A stretch of 27,196 nt of DNA from Candidatus Falkowbacteria bacterium UBA917 (GCA_002293855.1 DBEB01000024.1:1-27196); one strand, 5' to 3'. Shown: positions 7,216-14,135, numbered from the stretch's first letter. Notes: generated by a model from the sequence alone, not told the origin. A program made the numbers and translations.

Positions 7216-7289
7216 CGTCATTCCAGCGAAAGCTGGGATCTTATGAATGAAGCTTGTGGCATGGGATTCCCGCTTTCGCGGGAATGACG
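7216..7289. repeat. Paired hairpin repeat, GTCATTCC(C/A)GCGAAAGC family
   Basis: The left arm at 7216-7240 contains the hairpin CCAGC-GAAA-GCTGG. The right arm at 7265-7289 is its inverted near-copy, containing CCCGC-TTTC-GCGGG. The two 25-base arms differ at three positions. Two of these differences form a compensating pair (C-G in one arm, A-T in the other), so each arm keeps its own stem. A partial extra copy, CGTCATCCCAGCC, lies at 7195-7207. It sits in the gap between the minus-strand unknown gene and alaS. Similar GTCATTCC-type intergenic repeats are common in bacteria; mobility or RNA function is not shown here. Confidence 0.75.
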
Positions 7290-7297
7290 AAGCACTT

Positions 7298-7340
7298 CCC
7301 CTCCTTAACAAGGAGGGGTGAGCGTCAGCTCGGGGTGGTC
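7298..7340. repeat. Hairpin plus GGGGTGGT repeat, second intergenic family
   Basis: CCCCTCCTT-AAC-AAGGAGGGG (7298-7318) is a perfect 9-bp stem with a 3-base loop. It is followed by a tail ending in CTCGGGGTGGT. The same hairpin-plus-tail architecture recurs at 13597-13722, and a scrambled relic may exist near 25770-25800. It therefore represents a dispersed family and not a terminator of a specific gene; no T-run follows the stem. Confidence 0.65.
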
Positions 7341-7394
7341 TTGAAAAACCCCAAGATTTAGCTTAGACTAAGCCTATATTAACCTAATCCTATT

Positions 7395-9158
7395 ATGATG
7401 ACCGCTACCGACCTCAGACACAAATTTCTAAATTTCTTCAAAGACCATGGCCACGCCATTATCCCTAGCGCTTCTTTGATCCCGGACAATGACCCAACCG
7501 TGCTCTTCACCACTGCTGGCATGCACCCGCTCGTCCCATTTCTCCTCGGCGAAACTCATCCAGCTGGCAAAGAACTCACTAGCGTCCAGAAATGTATTCG
7601 CACTGGCGACATCGACGAAGTAGGGGATAGCACTCATCTCACATTCTTTGAGATGCTTGGCAACTGGAGCCTCGGCGCCTATTTCAAAACCGAAGCCATT
7701 GACTACTCTTGGCAATTTCTCACTGATGCCAGTTGCCTCGCTCTAGACCCTAGTCGCTTAGCTGTCAGTGTCTTTGTCGGTGACAATGACGCTCCTTTTG
7801 ATGAGGAGTCATATAACCATTGGCTAACCAAGGGCATCAATCCTGAACGCATCGCCAAACTCGGCAAAGCCGACAACTGGTGGGGTCCGGCCGGTCAAAC
7901 TGGTCCTTGTGGCCCTGACACTGAGATCTTCTACTGGGTTGGCGCTCTACCAGCTCCGACGCACTTCGACACCGAGGACAAAAACTGGGTGGAGATCTGG
8001 AATAATGTCTTTATGGCCTACCGCAAAGAAGCTGACGGCTCTTTCTCGGAACTCGCTCAAAAAAACGTCGATACTGGTATGGGCCTCGAACGTGTGCTCT
8101 GCGTCATTAATGGCGTGAGCGACATCTATCAAACCGAGCTCTTTAGCAGCGTCATCGCTAGGCTAGAGTCTCTCTCTGGCAAGCGCTACGCTGACAATAC
8201 CAAGGCTTTCCGTGTCATCGCTGACCATATCCGCGCCGCTGTTATGATCATCGGCGATCAACACGGCGTCGGCCCGTCCAATACTGACCAAGGCTATGTC
8301 GTCCGCAAGCTCATCCGTCGGGCTGTGAGATTTGCTAACCAGATCAATTGCACTGACAATCTCGCTACTAGCGTTGCCAGTATCTTTGTTGATCATTTCT
8401 CTAGTGTCTATCCAGAAATAGCTAGCAATAAAGACAAGATTATCAACGAAATCCTCGAAGAAGAAAACAAATTCAAAAAGACTTTAGAAAACGGCCTGAG
8501 AGAATTCAACAAATACACCGCCAGTCTGACTGGCACTGAGGCCTTTGGCCTCTACCAGAGCTTCGGCTTCCCACTGGAGATGACTATGGAGCTAGCGCGC
8601 GAAAAGGGCTTCTCTGTCGATGAAGACGGCTTCAATACCGAGCTAGCGAAGCACCAAGAGCTCTCTAGAACCGCTAGCGCCGGCAAATTCAAAGGTGGTT
8701 TGGCGGACGCAAGTGAAGACGTGACTAAGCTCCATACCGCCACCCACTTACTCCAAGCCGCTCTACGCCAAGTCCTCGGTCACCATATATTCCAAAAAGG
8801 CTCCAATATCACTGCCGAGCGTCTCAGGTTTGACTTCTCCCATCCAGACAAGCTGACACCAGAGCAGATCGCTGAGGTGGAACAAATCGTTAATAAAGCT
8901 ATCAGCGACGCTCTGCCAGTTACTTATAAAGAAGTCAGTCTAGAGGAGGCGAGAGCCATGAATGCGCTCGGCGTCTTTGAATCCAAATACAATGAAAGGG
9001 TCAAGGTCTATACTATGGGTGACGATAGTCATTACTTCAGCCGCGAAATCTGTGGCGGCCCTCATGTCAGCAATACTTCTGAGCTAAAATCCTTCAAAAT
9101 CCTCAAAGAAGAGGCAAGTAGTGCGGGGGTGAGGAGGATTAAGGCGGTGGTTGGCTAG
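7395..9158 (+). CDS. alaS: Alanyl-tRNA synthetase, short form
   Basis: This class II synthetase charges tRNA-Ala and carries an editing domain for mischarged Ser/Gly. The catalytic core includes FFEMLGNWSLGAYFK (motif 2 region) and GMGLERVL (motif 3). The editing site has HTATH (residues 447-451) and CGGPH (Cys553, His557), the metal-binding set of the SAD domain. At 587 residues it is far shorter than the roughly 870 of E. coli. The beta-barrel between core and editing domain looks reduced, and the whole C-Ala/DHHA1 oligomerisation domain is absent. The stop is followed by non-coding sequence with no continuation, so this is a short form and not a frameshift. Two adjacent ATGs (7395, 7398) could each start it. 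A TATATT box lies at 7375-7380 and there is no Shine-Dalgarno site. Confidence 0.94.
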   Translation: MMTATDLRHKFLNFFKDHGHAIIPSASLIPDNDPTVLFTTAGMHPLVPFLLGETHPAGKELTSVQKCIRTGDIDEVGDSTHLTFFEMLGNWSLGAYFKTEAIDYSWQFLTDASCLALDPSRLAVSVFVGDNDAPFDEESYNHWLTKGINPERIAKLGKADNWWGPAGQTGPCGPDTEIFYWVGALPAPTHFDTEDKNWVEIWNNVFMAYRKEADGSFSELAQKNVDTGMGLERVLCVINGVSDIYQTELFSSVIARLESLSGKRYADNTKAFRVIADHIRAAVMIIGDQHGVGPSNTDQGYVVRKLIRRAVRFANQINCTDNLATSVASIFVDHFSSVYPEIASNKDKIINEILEEENKFKKTLENGLREFNKYTASLTGTEAFGLYQSFGFPLEMTMELAREKGFSVDEDGFNTELAKHQELSRTASAGKFKGGLADASEDVTKLHTATHLLQAALRQVLGHHIFQKGSNITAERLRFDFSHPDKLTPEQIAEVEQIVNKAISDALPVTYKEVSLEEARAMNALGVFESKYNERVKVYTMGDDSHYFSREICGGPHVSNTSELKSFKILKEEASSAGVRRIKAVVG

Positions 9159-9402
9159 TCTAAATGAAAAGAAAGTTAAAAATCAAAACAAGAAATTCAC
9201 TGACCAAGTCGTTATAGATGTTATTATCGTAATTGTATCAAGTATTTTAATATAGCTGTTTCAATAATGTAAAAACCTTGATAATTCTGATTTTTAACCA
9301 CACTGAGCACTTAAAAAACAAGTAACCGTGGCACTATACAATGATATTTTTCCCCCATTTTTAGCCAAAATCACCCCATTCCCACCCCAAAAGCTAGTAT
9401 TC
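9159..9402. other. Non-coding gap after alaS, AT-rich, no convincing gene
   Basis: The stretch between alaS and the infA promoter is AT-rich and shows no good hairpin terminator and no RNA gene that I can recognise. A 34-codon frame (9151-9255, TTG start overlapping the alaS end) would encode a charged N-terminus and one hydrophobic segment, but it has weak start signals. An unusual C-rich run (9352-9390, three CCCC blocks) precedes the infA -35 box. Confidence 0.5.
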
Positions 9403-9431
9403 TTGACATAATATTAAATTACCTATACAAT
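9403..9431 (+). promoter_or_regulatory. Strong promoter of the infA-ribosomal protein operon
   Basis: A perfect TTGACA (9403-9408) is followed after 17 bases by TACAAT (9426-9431). Transcription should begin near 9438, leaving a leader of about 68 bases before infA. The leader has repeated TTTTGCA words but no Shine-Dalgarno site. It could host autoregulation; no clear structure was found by eye. Confidence 0.75.
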
Positions 9432-9505
9432 TCACTAGTAATTATTTGAACGGTGATTACGCATTTTTTGCATTACTTTTTGTTTTGCAATAGAGATTTT
9501 CTTTA

Positions 9506-9748
9506 ATGGACAACCCAAATAACAATTCAGTTACCAATTCTAAGGAATTTATCGAAGTTACCGGTGAGGTCACGGAATTAATGCCTGGGGCCTCGTTTAA
9601 AGTTCGTTTAGCCAGTGACCACGAAGTTTTGGCACATTTATCCGGCAAGATGAGAATGAATAAGATTCGTCTAGCTCCGGGTGATAAGGTCAAAATGCAG
9701 ATGAGTCCCTATGATCTGACTAAAGGACGTATTACTTACCGTTTATAA
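9506..9748 (+). CDS. infA: Translation initiation factor IF-1
   Basis: This 80-residue S1/OB-fold protein binds the A site of the 30S subunit during initiation. The core VTGEVTELMPGASFKVRL ... VLAHLSGKMRMNKIRLAPGDKVKMQMSPYDLTKGRITYR is the standard IF-1 sequence, with a short extension of about 8 residues at the N-terminus relative to E. coli (72). The ATG is the only one in frame before the core. No Shine-Dalgarno site is present. It is the first gene of the ribosomal operon, with rpmJ 9 bases after it; this is the usual infA-rpmJ-rpsM-rpsK-rpsD-rpoA-rplQ order. Confidence 0.96.
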   Translation: MDNPNNNSVTNSKEFIEVTGEVTELMPGASFKVRLASDHEVLAHLSGKMRMNKIRLAPGDKVKMQMSPYDLTKGRITYRL

Positions 9749-9757
9749 TATATATTT

Positions 9758-9871
9758 ATGAAAGTTCGAGCGAGTGTTAAAAAAATTTGTAAAGATTGCC
9801 AAGTTGTTCGTCGCAACGGTTCCTTGCGGGTTATCTGCAAGACTCCCAAGCACAAGCAAAGACAGGGCTAA
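9758..9871 (+). CDS. rpmJ: 50S ribosomal protein L36
   Basis: This 37-residue protein reads MKVRASVKKICKDC, then RRNGSLRVIC, then TPKHKQRQG. The zinc-binding residues Cys11, Cys14, Cys27 and His32 are all present, so this is the zinc-binding (C+) form. Length matches the family (37-38). It lies between infA and rpsM with gaps of about 10 bases, in the conserved order. Confidence 0.97.
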   Translation: MKVRASVKKICKDCQVVRRNGSLRVICKTPKHKQRQG

Positions 9872-9881
9872 TTTTTGATAT

Positions 9882-10274
9882 ATGGCAGTACGTTTATCCG
9901 GAGTTGTTATTCCAAACGAAAAAAGAATTGAGACCGCTTTGACCTATATCTACGGTATCGGTTTGGCTAAGTCCCAAAAGATCTTGGCTCAAGCCAAAGT
10001 TGACGCCAGTATTCGCGTCAAGGATATGACCGAAGACCAAGTCAACGCCTTGCGCGTGATTATCGAAAAAGAACACCGTGTTGAGGGCGATCTCCGCCGT
10101 GATGTCGGTGGTAATATCAAGCGCCTCAAGGAAATCGCTTCTTATCGTGGTAGTCGCCACACCAAGGGCTTACCAGCTCGTGGTCAACGCACTAAGACTA
10201 ATAACCGCACCCTCCGTGGTAACAAGCGTGCTACTTCCGGCTCTGGTCGTAAGCAAGCCAACCAAAAGACTTAA
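9882..10274 (+). CDS. rpsM: 30S ribosomal protein S13
   Basis: The product has 130 residues. The N-terminus VRLSGVVIPNEKRIETALTYIYGIG and the tail GLPARGQRTKTNNRT are diagnostic of S13, which sits in the 30S head and contacts the 50S (bridges B1a/b) and P-site tRNA. The C-terminal extension is basic (GNKRATSGSGRKQANQKT), slightly longer than E. coli (118). There is no Shine-Dalgarno site. It is followed by rpsK after 9 bases. Confidence 0.97.
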   Translation: MAVRLSGVVIPNEKRIETALTYIYGIGLAKSQKILAQAKVDASIRVKDMTEDQVNALRVIIEKEHRVEGDLRRDVGGNIKRLKEIASYRGSRHTKGLPARGQRTKTNNRTLRGNKRATSGSGRKQANQKT

Positions 10275-10283
10275 TTTTTACTT

Positions 10284-10853
10284 ATGGAAGAACTCAAGCA
10301 TGACATTGATTTGACCGAAGAGGCGACTGAAGCTCGTGGTCTTGATATTGACACTACCTCTGGTGAAGCCATCCCTGACCAAACTGGTCCAGTTGATTTG
10401 CTCGCTGACCTCCCTGAAGATATCAAAAAGAAGCTAGAAAAGACCAAGACCGCAGCCAAGAGTGCTAAGCTCAAGAAAGGCAAAAAGAAAAAGAAGCTAG
10501 ACAAGAAGGTCAGCATCGGCAAAGCCTTTATTCACTCCACTTACAACAACACCATTGTCTCTTTGACTGACATGGAAGGTAACATTATTTCTTGGGCTTC
10601 TGCCGGTCTTGCCGGTTTCAAAGGTCCAAAGAAATCTACTCCTTACGCCGCTCAGATCATTACCAAGATTGCTGTTGCCAAGGCTCGTGAATTTGGCCTC
10701 TCTGAAGTCAGTGTCTTTGTCAAAGGTGTCGGTACCGGTCGTGAATCCGCAGTCCGCGCGCTCAATGCTAACGGTCTCAACATCAGCTTTATCAAAGATA
10801 TTACTCCTATGCCTCACAATGGCTGCCGTCGTAAGAAACCAAGACGCGTTTAA
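10284..10853 (+). CDS. rpsK: 30S ribosomal protein S11 with long two-part N-terminal extension
   Basis: Residues from about 74 onward are a normal S11 (VSIGKAFIHSTYNNTIVSLTD ... GVGTGRESAVRAL ... PMPHNGCRRKKPRRV), part of the 30S platform next to the mRNA exit. Residues 1-73 are extra: an acidic, Asp/Glu-rich stretch (1-48) and then a lysine-rich stretch (49-75, KKGKKKKKLDKK). Usual S11 length is about 129, compared with 189 here. The ATG at 10284 is 9 bases after the rpsM stop and the extension stays in frame with no stop. A later start is possible, but no good Met is present before the core, so the extension is likely real. Confidence 0.94.
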   Translation: MEELKHDIDLTEEATEARGLDIDTTSGEAIPDQTGPVDLLADLPEDIKKKLEKTKTAAKSAKLKKGKKKKKLDKKVSIGKAFIHSTYNNTIVSLTDMEGNIISWASAGLAGFKGPKKSTPYAAQIITKIAVAKAREFGLSEVSVFVKGVGTGRESAVRALNANGLNISFIKDITPMPHNGCRRKKPRRV

Positions 10854-10861
10854 TACCTATT

Positions 10862-11488
10862 ATGACTACTACCAATACTTCAACTTGTAGCCTCTGCCGC
10901 CAAGCCGGCAAAAAGCTCTTCCTCAAAGGTGAAAAGTGCAACTCTCCAAAGTGCGCTTTGGTTAAGCGTCCAACTCCTCCTGGTATGCACGGTGCCAAGC
11001 GCCCAGCCAAGAAGAGTCAATACGGTCAGCAATTAGCTGAAAAGCAACACGCCAAAAAGATGTACGGTATGCGCGAACGCCAATTCCGTACCATGTTTGA
11101 AAAAGGCAAGAAAAAGGGTGATGCTGGTGAAAACTTGCTCCGCTCCTTGGAAACCCGTTTTGATAACGTCATCTTCCGCCTCGGTTACGCCAATTCCCGC
11201 CCTCAGGCTCGTCAAATGGTTAACCACGGCCTCTTTACCATCAATGGTGAAATGGTCGACATCCCATCCTATCAGGTCAAGGCCGGTGATTTGATCAAGA
11301 TCAAAAAGAACAAGGCCCAAAAGAAAATCTTTACCAATATCGAAGACAAGCTCAAGAAGGCTACTGTCCCAGGTTGGCTCAATTACGATGCTATGGAGAG
11401 CCAAGCCAAAGTTCTGCACTTGCCTGCCAAGGAAGATCTTGATAAATCTATCAACAGCCAAGTCATCGTTGAATTTTATTCAAAATAA
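10862..11488 (+). CDS. rpsD: 30S ribosomal protein S4
   Basis: The product has 208 residues. Cys9, Cys12, Cys26 and Cys31 form the zinc-binding N-terminus found in C+ forms of S4. The S4 RNA-binding domain follows, with RFDNVIFRLGYANSRPQARQMVNHG and GDLIKIKK. S4 starts assembly of the 30S body and often represses its own operon; an autoregulatory site was not identified. It begins 8 bases after rpsK and is followed by rpoA after 23 bases. Confidence 0.97.
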   Translation: MTTTNTSTCSLCRQAGKKLFLKGEKCNSPKCALVKRPTPPGMHGAKRPAKKSQYGQQLAEKQHAKKMYGMRERQFRTMFEKGKKKGDAGENLLRSLETRFDNVIFRLGYANSRPQARQMVNHGLFTINGEMVDIPSYQVKAGDLIKIKKNKAQKKIFTNIEDKLKKATVPGWLNYDAMESQAKVLHLPAKEDLDKSINSQVIVEFYSK

Positions 11489-11511
11489 TCGTTTAAATTG
11501 CGATCAAAACT

Positions 11512-12255
11512 ATGCAGACAATAGCTTTGCCAAAAAAAATCCAATTCATCCCAGGTGCCAGTGCCAACCAGCAACTAGTGGTTATCGAACCTCTTTTTCC
11601 TGGCTATGGTACAACCGTCGGCAATTCCTTGAGGAGAGTTTTGCTGTCTTCTTTGCCTGGCGCCGCTGTCATCGGTATTAAGATCGAAGGTGCTGACCAC
11701 GAATTCATGGCCATCCCAAAGATCAAAGAAGATGTTTTGGAAATTTTGTTGAATCTCAAGAACCTATACATGAAGATTCACACTGACGAAGTTGTCCGCT
11801 TAGAACTTGACGCTCACGGCGAAAAAGAAGTTAAGGCCAGTGACATCAAAAAGAACTCTGACGTCGAAATCATCAATCCTGATCTGACCATTGCTCATAT
11901 CACTGATATGGCTGGCAAGCTCAAGATGGAAATCTTTGTCACTCGTGGCATGGGTTACGAGATGGTTGAAAACCGCGAAAACCGCAAGAAAGAAATCGGC
12001 TACATCGAAGTTGATTCCATTTTCTCTCCTGTCCGTGTCGTCGGTTTGCACGTCGAGAACACCCGTGTTGGTAAGATGACCAACTGGGACAAATTGACTT
12101 TGGATATTACTACCAATGGCATTATCAGCCCAGAACAAGCTTTTAACGAAGCTACCAAGATCTTGATCGACCAATTTGTCGCTTTAACTAAAACTACTGA
12201 AGAACTCTCCGCCGCCGCTCCAGCCGAAAGCCAAGCCGACGAAGACAATGCTTAA
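11512..12255 (+). CDS. rpoA: RNA polymerase alpha subunit lacking the C-terminal domain
   Basis: The product has 247 residues. The N-terminal dimerisation and assembly domain is complete: PLFPGYGTTVGNSLRRVLLSSLPGAAV, then KLKMEIFVTRGMGYE, then SIFSPVRVVGLHVENTRVG, then DKLTLDITTNGIISPEQAF. The protein ends soon after with an Ala/Glu/Asp-rich tail (LSAAAPAESQADEDNA). The usual alpha C-terminal domain (about 70-80 residues, helix-hairpin-helix, binding UP elements and activators; E. coli total 329) is absent. rplQ starts 8 bases after the stop, so no downstream piece encodes it. Its loss implies promoters that do not depend on alpha-CTD contacts. Confidence 0.96.
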   Translation: MQTIALPKKIQFIPGASANQQLVVIEPLFPGYGTTVGNSLRRVLLSSLPGAAVIGIKIEGADHEFMAIPKIKEDVLEILLNLKNLYMKIHTDEVVRLELDAHGEKEVKASDIKKNSDVEIINPDLTIAHITDMAGKLKMEIFVTRGMGYEMVENRENRKKEIGYIEVDSIFSPVRVVGLHVENTRVGKMTNWDKLTLDITTNGIISPEQAFNEATKILIDQFVALTKTTEELSAAAPAESQADEDNA

Positions 12256-12263
12256 TTAATCGT

Positions 12264-12614
12264 ATGCACCACAGACACAAAGGTAAAATTTTAGACAGAC
12301 TCAAGGCTCCTCGCGAGATGATGTTGCGCAATCTTGCTGCAAGTATCATCATGCACGAAAAGGTCAAGACTACCGAAGCTAAAGCTAAGGCTGTTAAGCC
12401 TTTGGTCGAGAAATTGATCACCAGTGCCAAGGCCAAGGATCTCAATGCCCGTCGCAAGCTGATCTCTGTCTTGCCTCAGTCACTAGCCGTTCTCAAGGCT
12501 ATGGATGTTTTGGCTGATCGTTATCAGACTCGTCCAGGTGGTTACACTCGTATCATCCGCCTCGGTAATCGTGTCGGTGATGGTGCCTCTGTAGTGCAAA
12601 TTGAATTAGTTTAA
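12264..12614 (+). CDS. rplQ: 50S ribosomal protein L17
   Basis: The product has 116 residues. MHHRHKGKILDR and the R-P-G-G-Y-T-R-I-I-R-L-G-N-R-V-GD signature near the C-terminus are typical of L17, which lies near the 50S exit tunnel region. Length is normal (about 116-127). The gene lies directly after rpoA, the standard place for it, with no Shine-Dalgarno site. Confidence 0.96.
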   Translation: MHHRHKGKILDRLKAPREMMLRNLAASIIMHEKVKTTEAKAKAVKPLVEKLITSAKAKDLNARRKLISVLPQSLAVLKAMDVLADRYQTRPGGYTRIIRLGNRVGDGASVVQIELV

Positions 12615-12618
12615 TCTT

Positions 12619-12978
12619 ATGAAAACAGCTTTTATCAGGCCAACCAAAAAATTTGATGCTACCGGCATGTCTCTTGGTCGTCTCGCTACTAAAGTCGCTT
12701 TGGCTTTGCGTGGTAAAGACGAACCAGAATTTTTGCCTCATGTTGATCACGGCGCTATCGTCGAAATCAACAATATTTCCAAAATGTCCCTCTCCGGCAA
12801 AAAAATCGACCAAAAAGTCTACTTCAGTTACTCTGGTTATCCAGGTGGTTTGAAGGAGAAAAAAGTTAAGGATGTCCTGGCTAAGAACCCGGGTGAAGTC
12901 CTTTGGCGTGCTGTTCGTGAGATGTTGCCTGATAACAAGCTCCGCCAGCCAATGTTGAAGCGTTTAATCATCAAGTAA
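12619..12978 (+). CDS. rplM: 50S ribosomal protein L13 (slightly short)
   Basis: The product has 119 residues. The sequence has the L13 core: GMSLGRLATKVALALRGK, then FLPHVDHGAIVEINN, then YFSYSGYPGGLKEKK and REMLPDNKLRQPMLKRL. It is an early-assembling 50S protein. E. coli L13 has 142 residues. Here the N-terminus is compact and the usual C-terminal strand with the PHxAQ tail is missing, since the stop follows LKRLIIK. The gene pairs with rpsI (4-base gap), as in most bacteria. Confidence 0.95.
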   Translation: MKTAFIRPTKKFDATGMSLGRLATKVALALRGKDEPEFLPHVDHGAIVEINNISKMSLSGKKIDQKVYFSYSGYPGGLKEKKVKDVLAKNPGEVLWRAVREMLPDNKLRQPMLKRLIIK

Positions 12979-12982
12979 TTTT

Positions 12983-13552
12983 ATGGTCGAAAAGAAGACT
13001 ACAACCAAAAAGGCGACAGTCAAAGCTCCTGCTAAGACTCCGGTTAAGGCCGCTGTCAAAAAGCCAGCTGTTAAGACTGTTAAAGTCGCTCCTGTCGAAA
13101 CCCAAGAAATCCTAACTACTGCCGAACCAATCATGGAGAAGCGTATTATCAAGGATATTAAGTTTGACGGTAAGTATATCTCCGCTCTTGGTAAGCGTAA
13201 GACTGCTGCCGCTCAAGTCCGTCTCTATACCAATGGTGTTGGTGGCATTATGGTCAATGGCCAAGCCTCTGATCTCTACTTCGAAAGTCTCGAAGCTCGT
13301 GCTATCGTCAACTCCACTTTGAAGCTCGGTGCCGAAAGCTACAATTTCTCGATCATCGTCAGCGGTGGCGGTAAACTTGGTCAAGCTGAAGCTGTCCGTC
13401 ACGGTATTACCAATGCTCTGATCAAGGCTAATCCTGATTTGCGTCCTTCTCTCAAGGCCAAAGGTTTCACTACTCGTGATGCCCGTAAAAAAGAACGCAA
13501 GAAGCCAGGTCTCAAGCGTGCTCGTCGCTCACCACAGTGGTCCAAGCGTTAA
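12983..13552 (+). CDS. rpsI: 30S ribosomal protein S9 with basic N-terminal extension
   Basis: From about residue 64 this is normal S9: ISALGKRKTAAAQVRLYTNG, then GGGKLGQAEAVRHGI, and the conserved tail RARRSPQWSKR, whose last Lys/Arg reach the P-site tRNA. Residues 1-45 are extra and low-complexity, made of Lys, Ala, Pro, Val and Thr repeats (KKATVKAPAKTPVKAAVKK). Total length is 189 against about 130 in E. coli. It is the last gene of the operon; a hairpin terminator lies 11 bases after the stop. Confidence 0.95.
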   Translation: MVEKKTTTKKATVKAPAKTPVKAAVKKPAVKTVKVAPVETQEILTTAEPIMEKRIIKDIKFDGKYISALGKRKTAAAQVRLYTNGVGGIMVNGQASDLYFESLEARAIVNSTLKLGAESYNFSIIVSGGGKLGQAEAVRHGITNALIKANPDLRPSLKAKGFTTRDARKKERKKPGLKRARRSPQWSKR

Positions 13553-13563
13553 GCTATCTCTCA

Positions 13564-13593
13564 AACAACTCTCCACTCGGGGAGTTGTTTTTT
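13564..13593 (+). terminator. Intrinsic terminator of the ribosomal protein operon
   Basis: AACAACTCTCC (13564-13574), loop ACTC, GGGGAGTTGTT (13579-13589) form an 11-bp stem with one T-G wobble, followed by a run of Ts through 13593. Confidence 0.92.
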
Positions 13594-13596
13594 ATG

Positions 13597-13722
13597 CTCC
13601 CCTTACTAAGGGGAGCTGTCCGCAGGACTGAGGTGTAGAACCCTAACAAGGGTGGGGGAGCTGTCCGCAGGACTGAGGGGTAGGACCCCAACAAGGGGAG
13701 TCGAGGCTCAGCGCGGGGTGGT
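13597..13722. repeat. Tandem palindromic repeat, 45-base period
   Basis: The 24-base word that starts GGGGAGCTGTCCGCAGGACT occurs twice, at 13610-13633 and 13655-13678. Each copy contains the small hairpin GTCC-GCA-GGAC. Each is preceded by a hairpin (CTCCCCTT-ACT-AAGGGGAG and ACCCT-AACA-AGGGT). A third hairpin (CCCC-AACAA-GGGG) and the tail CGCGGGGTGGTA end the block. The architecture matches the element at 7298-7340. Only two copies are present and they lack unique spacers, so this is not a CRISPR array. Confidence 0.75.
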
Positions 13723-13731
13723 ATTTTTATT

Positions 13732-13749
13732 GACAAACATTAGTTTGTC
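13732..13749. promoter_or_regulatory. Perfect palindrome (operator candidate) upstream of a small gene
   Basis: GACAAAC-ATTA-GTTTGTC is a perfect 7-bp inverted repeat that overlaps a TTGACA (13730-13735). A good -10 box at normal spacing is not seen. It lies about 40 bases before the small hypothetical gene and could be a repressor site; nothing in the window identifies the binder. Confidence 0.35.
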
Positions 13750-13788
13750 TGTCACTTTAGTCTTATCAATTAACTCGTTCCTTAACTA

Positions 13789-14076
13789 ATGGGGGTAGTC
13801 ATGGTACACGGACAATACATCAATCTACAAGACAACACATTGGTTGTCTTGACAGAAAACAGACAGATTGTTAGAGCTTATTATTGTGATAACAATGGTC
13901 TAATTAAAAAAACAATCAAAGACCCAGCAAAGGCTCAGAAGATTTGGCAATCTACTCTAGAGGATTGCGAAGAAGATCCTAATACGATCGATGACCAATT
14001 CAAAAAAATGCTCGAAGACAGAAATCCTCAGCTCGCCAAACAAGAAGCCGAAAAAGACTTTTCTGATCAGGAATAG
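13789..14076 (+). CDS. Small hypothetical protein, 95 residues
   Basis: I do not recognise this protein. The N-terminal half looks like a small beta-rich domain (INLQDNTLVVLTENRQIVRAYY) and the C-terminal half is acidic and probably helical (Glu/Asp/Lys-rich, ending KDFSDQE). There is no signal peptide or membrane segment, so it is likely cytosolic. Two starts are possible: the ATG at 13789, with no Shine-Dalgarno, and the ATG at 13801, preceded by GGGGG at 5 bases. The gene stands alone between the repeat block and its own perfect terminator, which supports it being a real transcription unit. Confidence 0.75.
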   Translation: MGVVMVHGQYINLQDNTLVVLTENRQIVRAYYCDNNGLIKKTIKDPAKAQKIWQSTLEDCEEDPNTIDDQFKKMLEDRNPQLAKQEAEKDFSDQE

Positions 14077-14083
14077 TCACCGA

Positions 14084-14107
14084 GAAGCAGTAACAACTGC
14101 TTCTTTT
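14084..14107 (+). terminator. Intrinsic terminator of the small hypothetical gene
   Basis: GAAGCAGT-AACA-ACTGCTTC (14084-14103) is a perfect 8-bp stem with a 4-base loop, followed by TTTT, 7 bases after the stop codon. Confidence 0.9.
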
Positions 14108-14135
14108 ATTTACCGGTATTTGTTAGTATTAGACT

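Noticed and set aside
9151..9255. 34-codon frame with a hydrophobic end overlapping the alaS 3' end
   Set aside because: TTG start without a good SD or promoter; too short and without recognisable family.
11033..11461. 142-codon minus-strand frame opposite rpsD
   Set aside because: Shadow of a conserved ribosomal gene; no promoter or SD.
13610..13678. Two 24-base direct repeats 45 bases apart, possible CRISPR
   Set aside because: Only two units, spacers are related hairpins and no cas genes are nearby.
13554..13736. 60-codon minus-strand frame with repeated PSVLRTAP words
   Set aside because: It is only the translation of the tandem palindromic repeat plus the operon terminator; no start signals.
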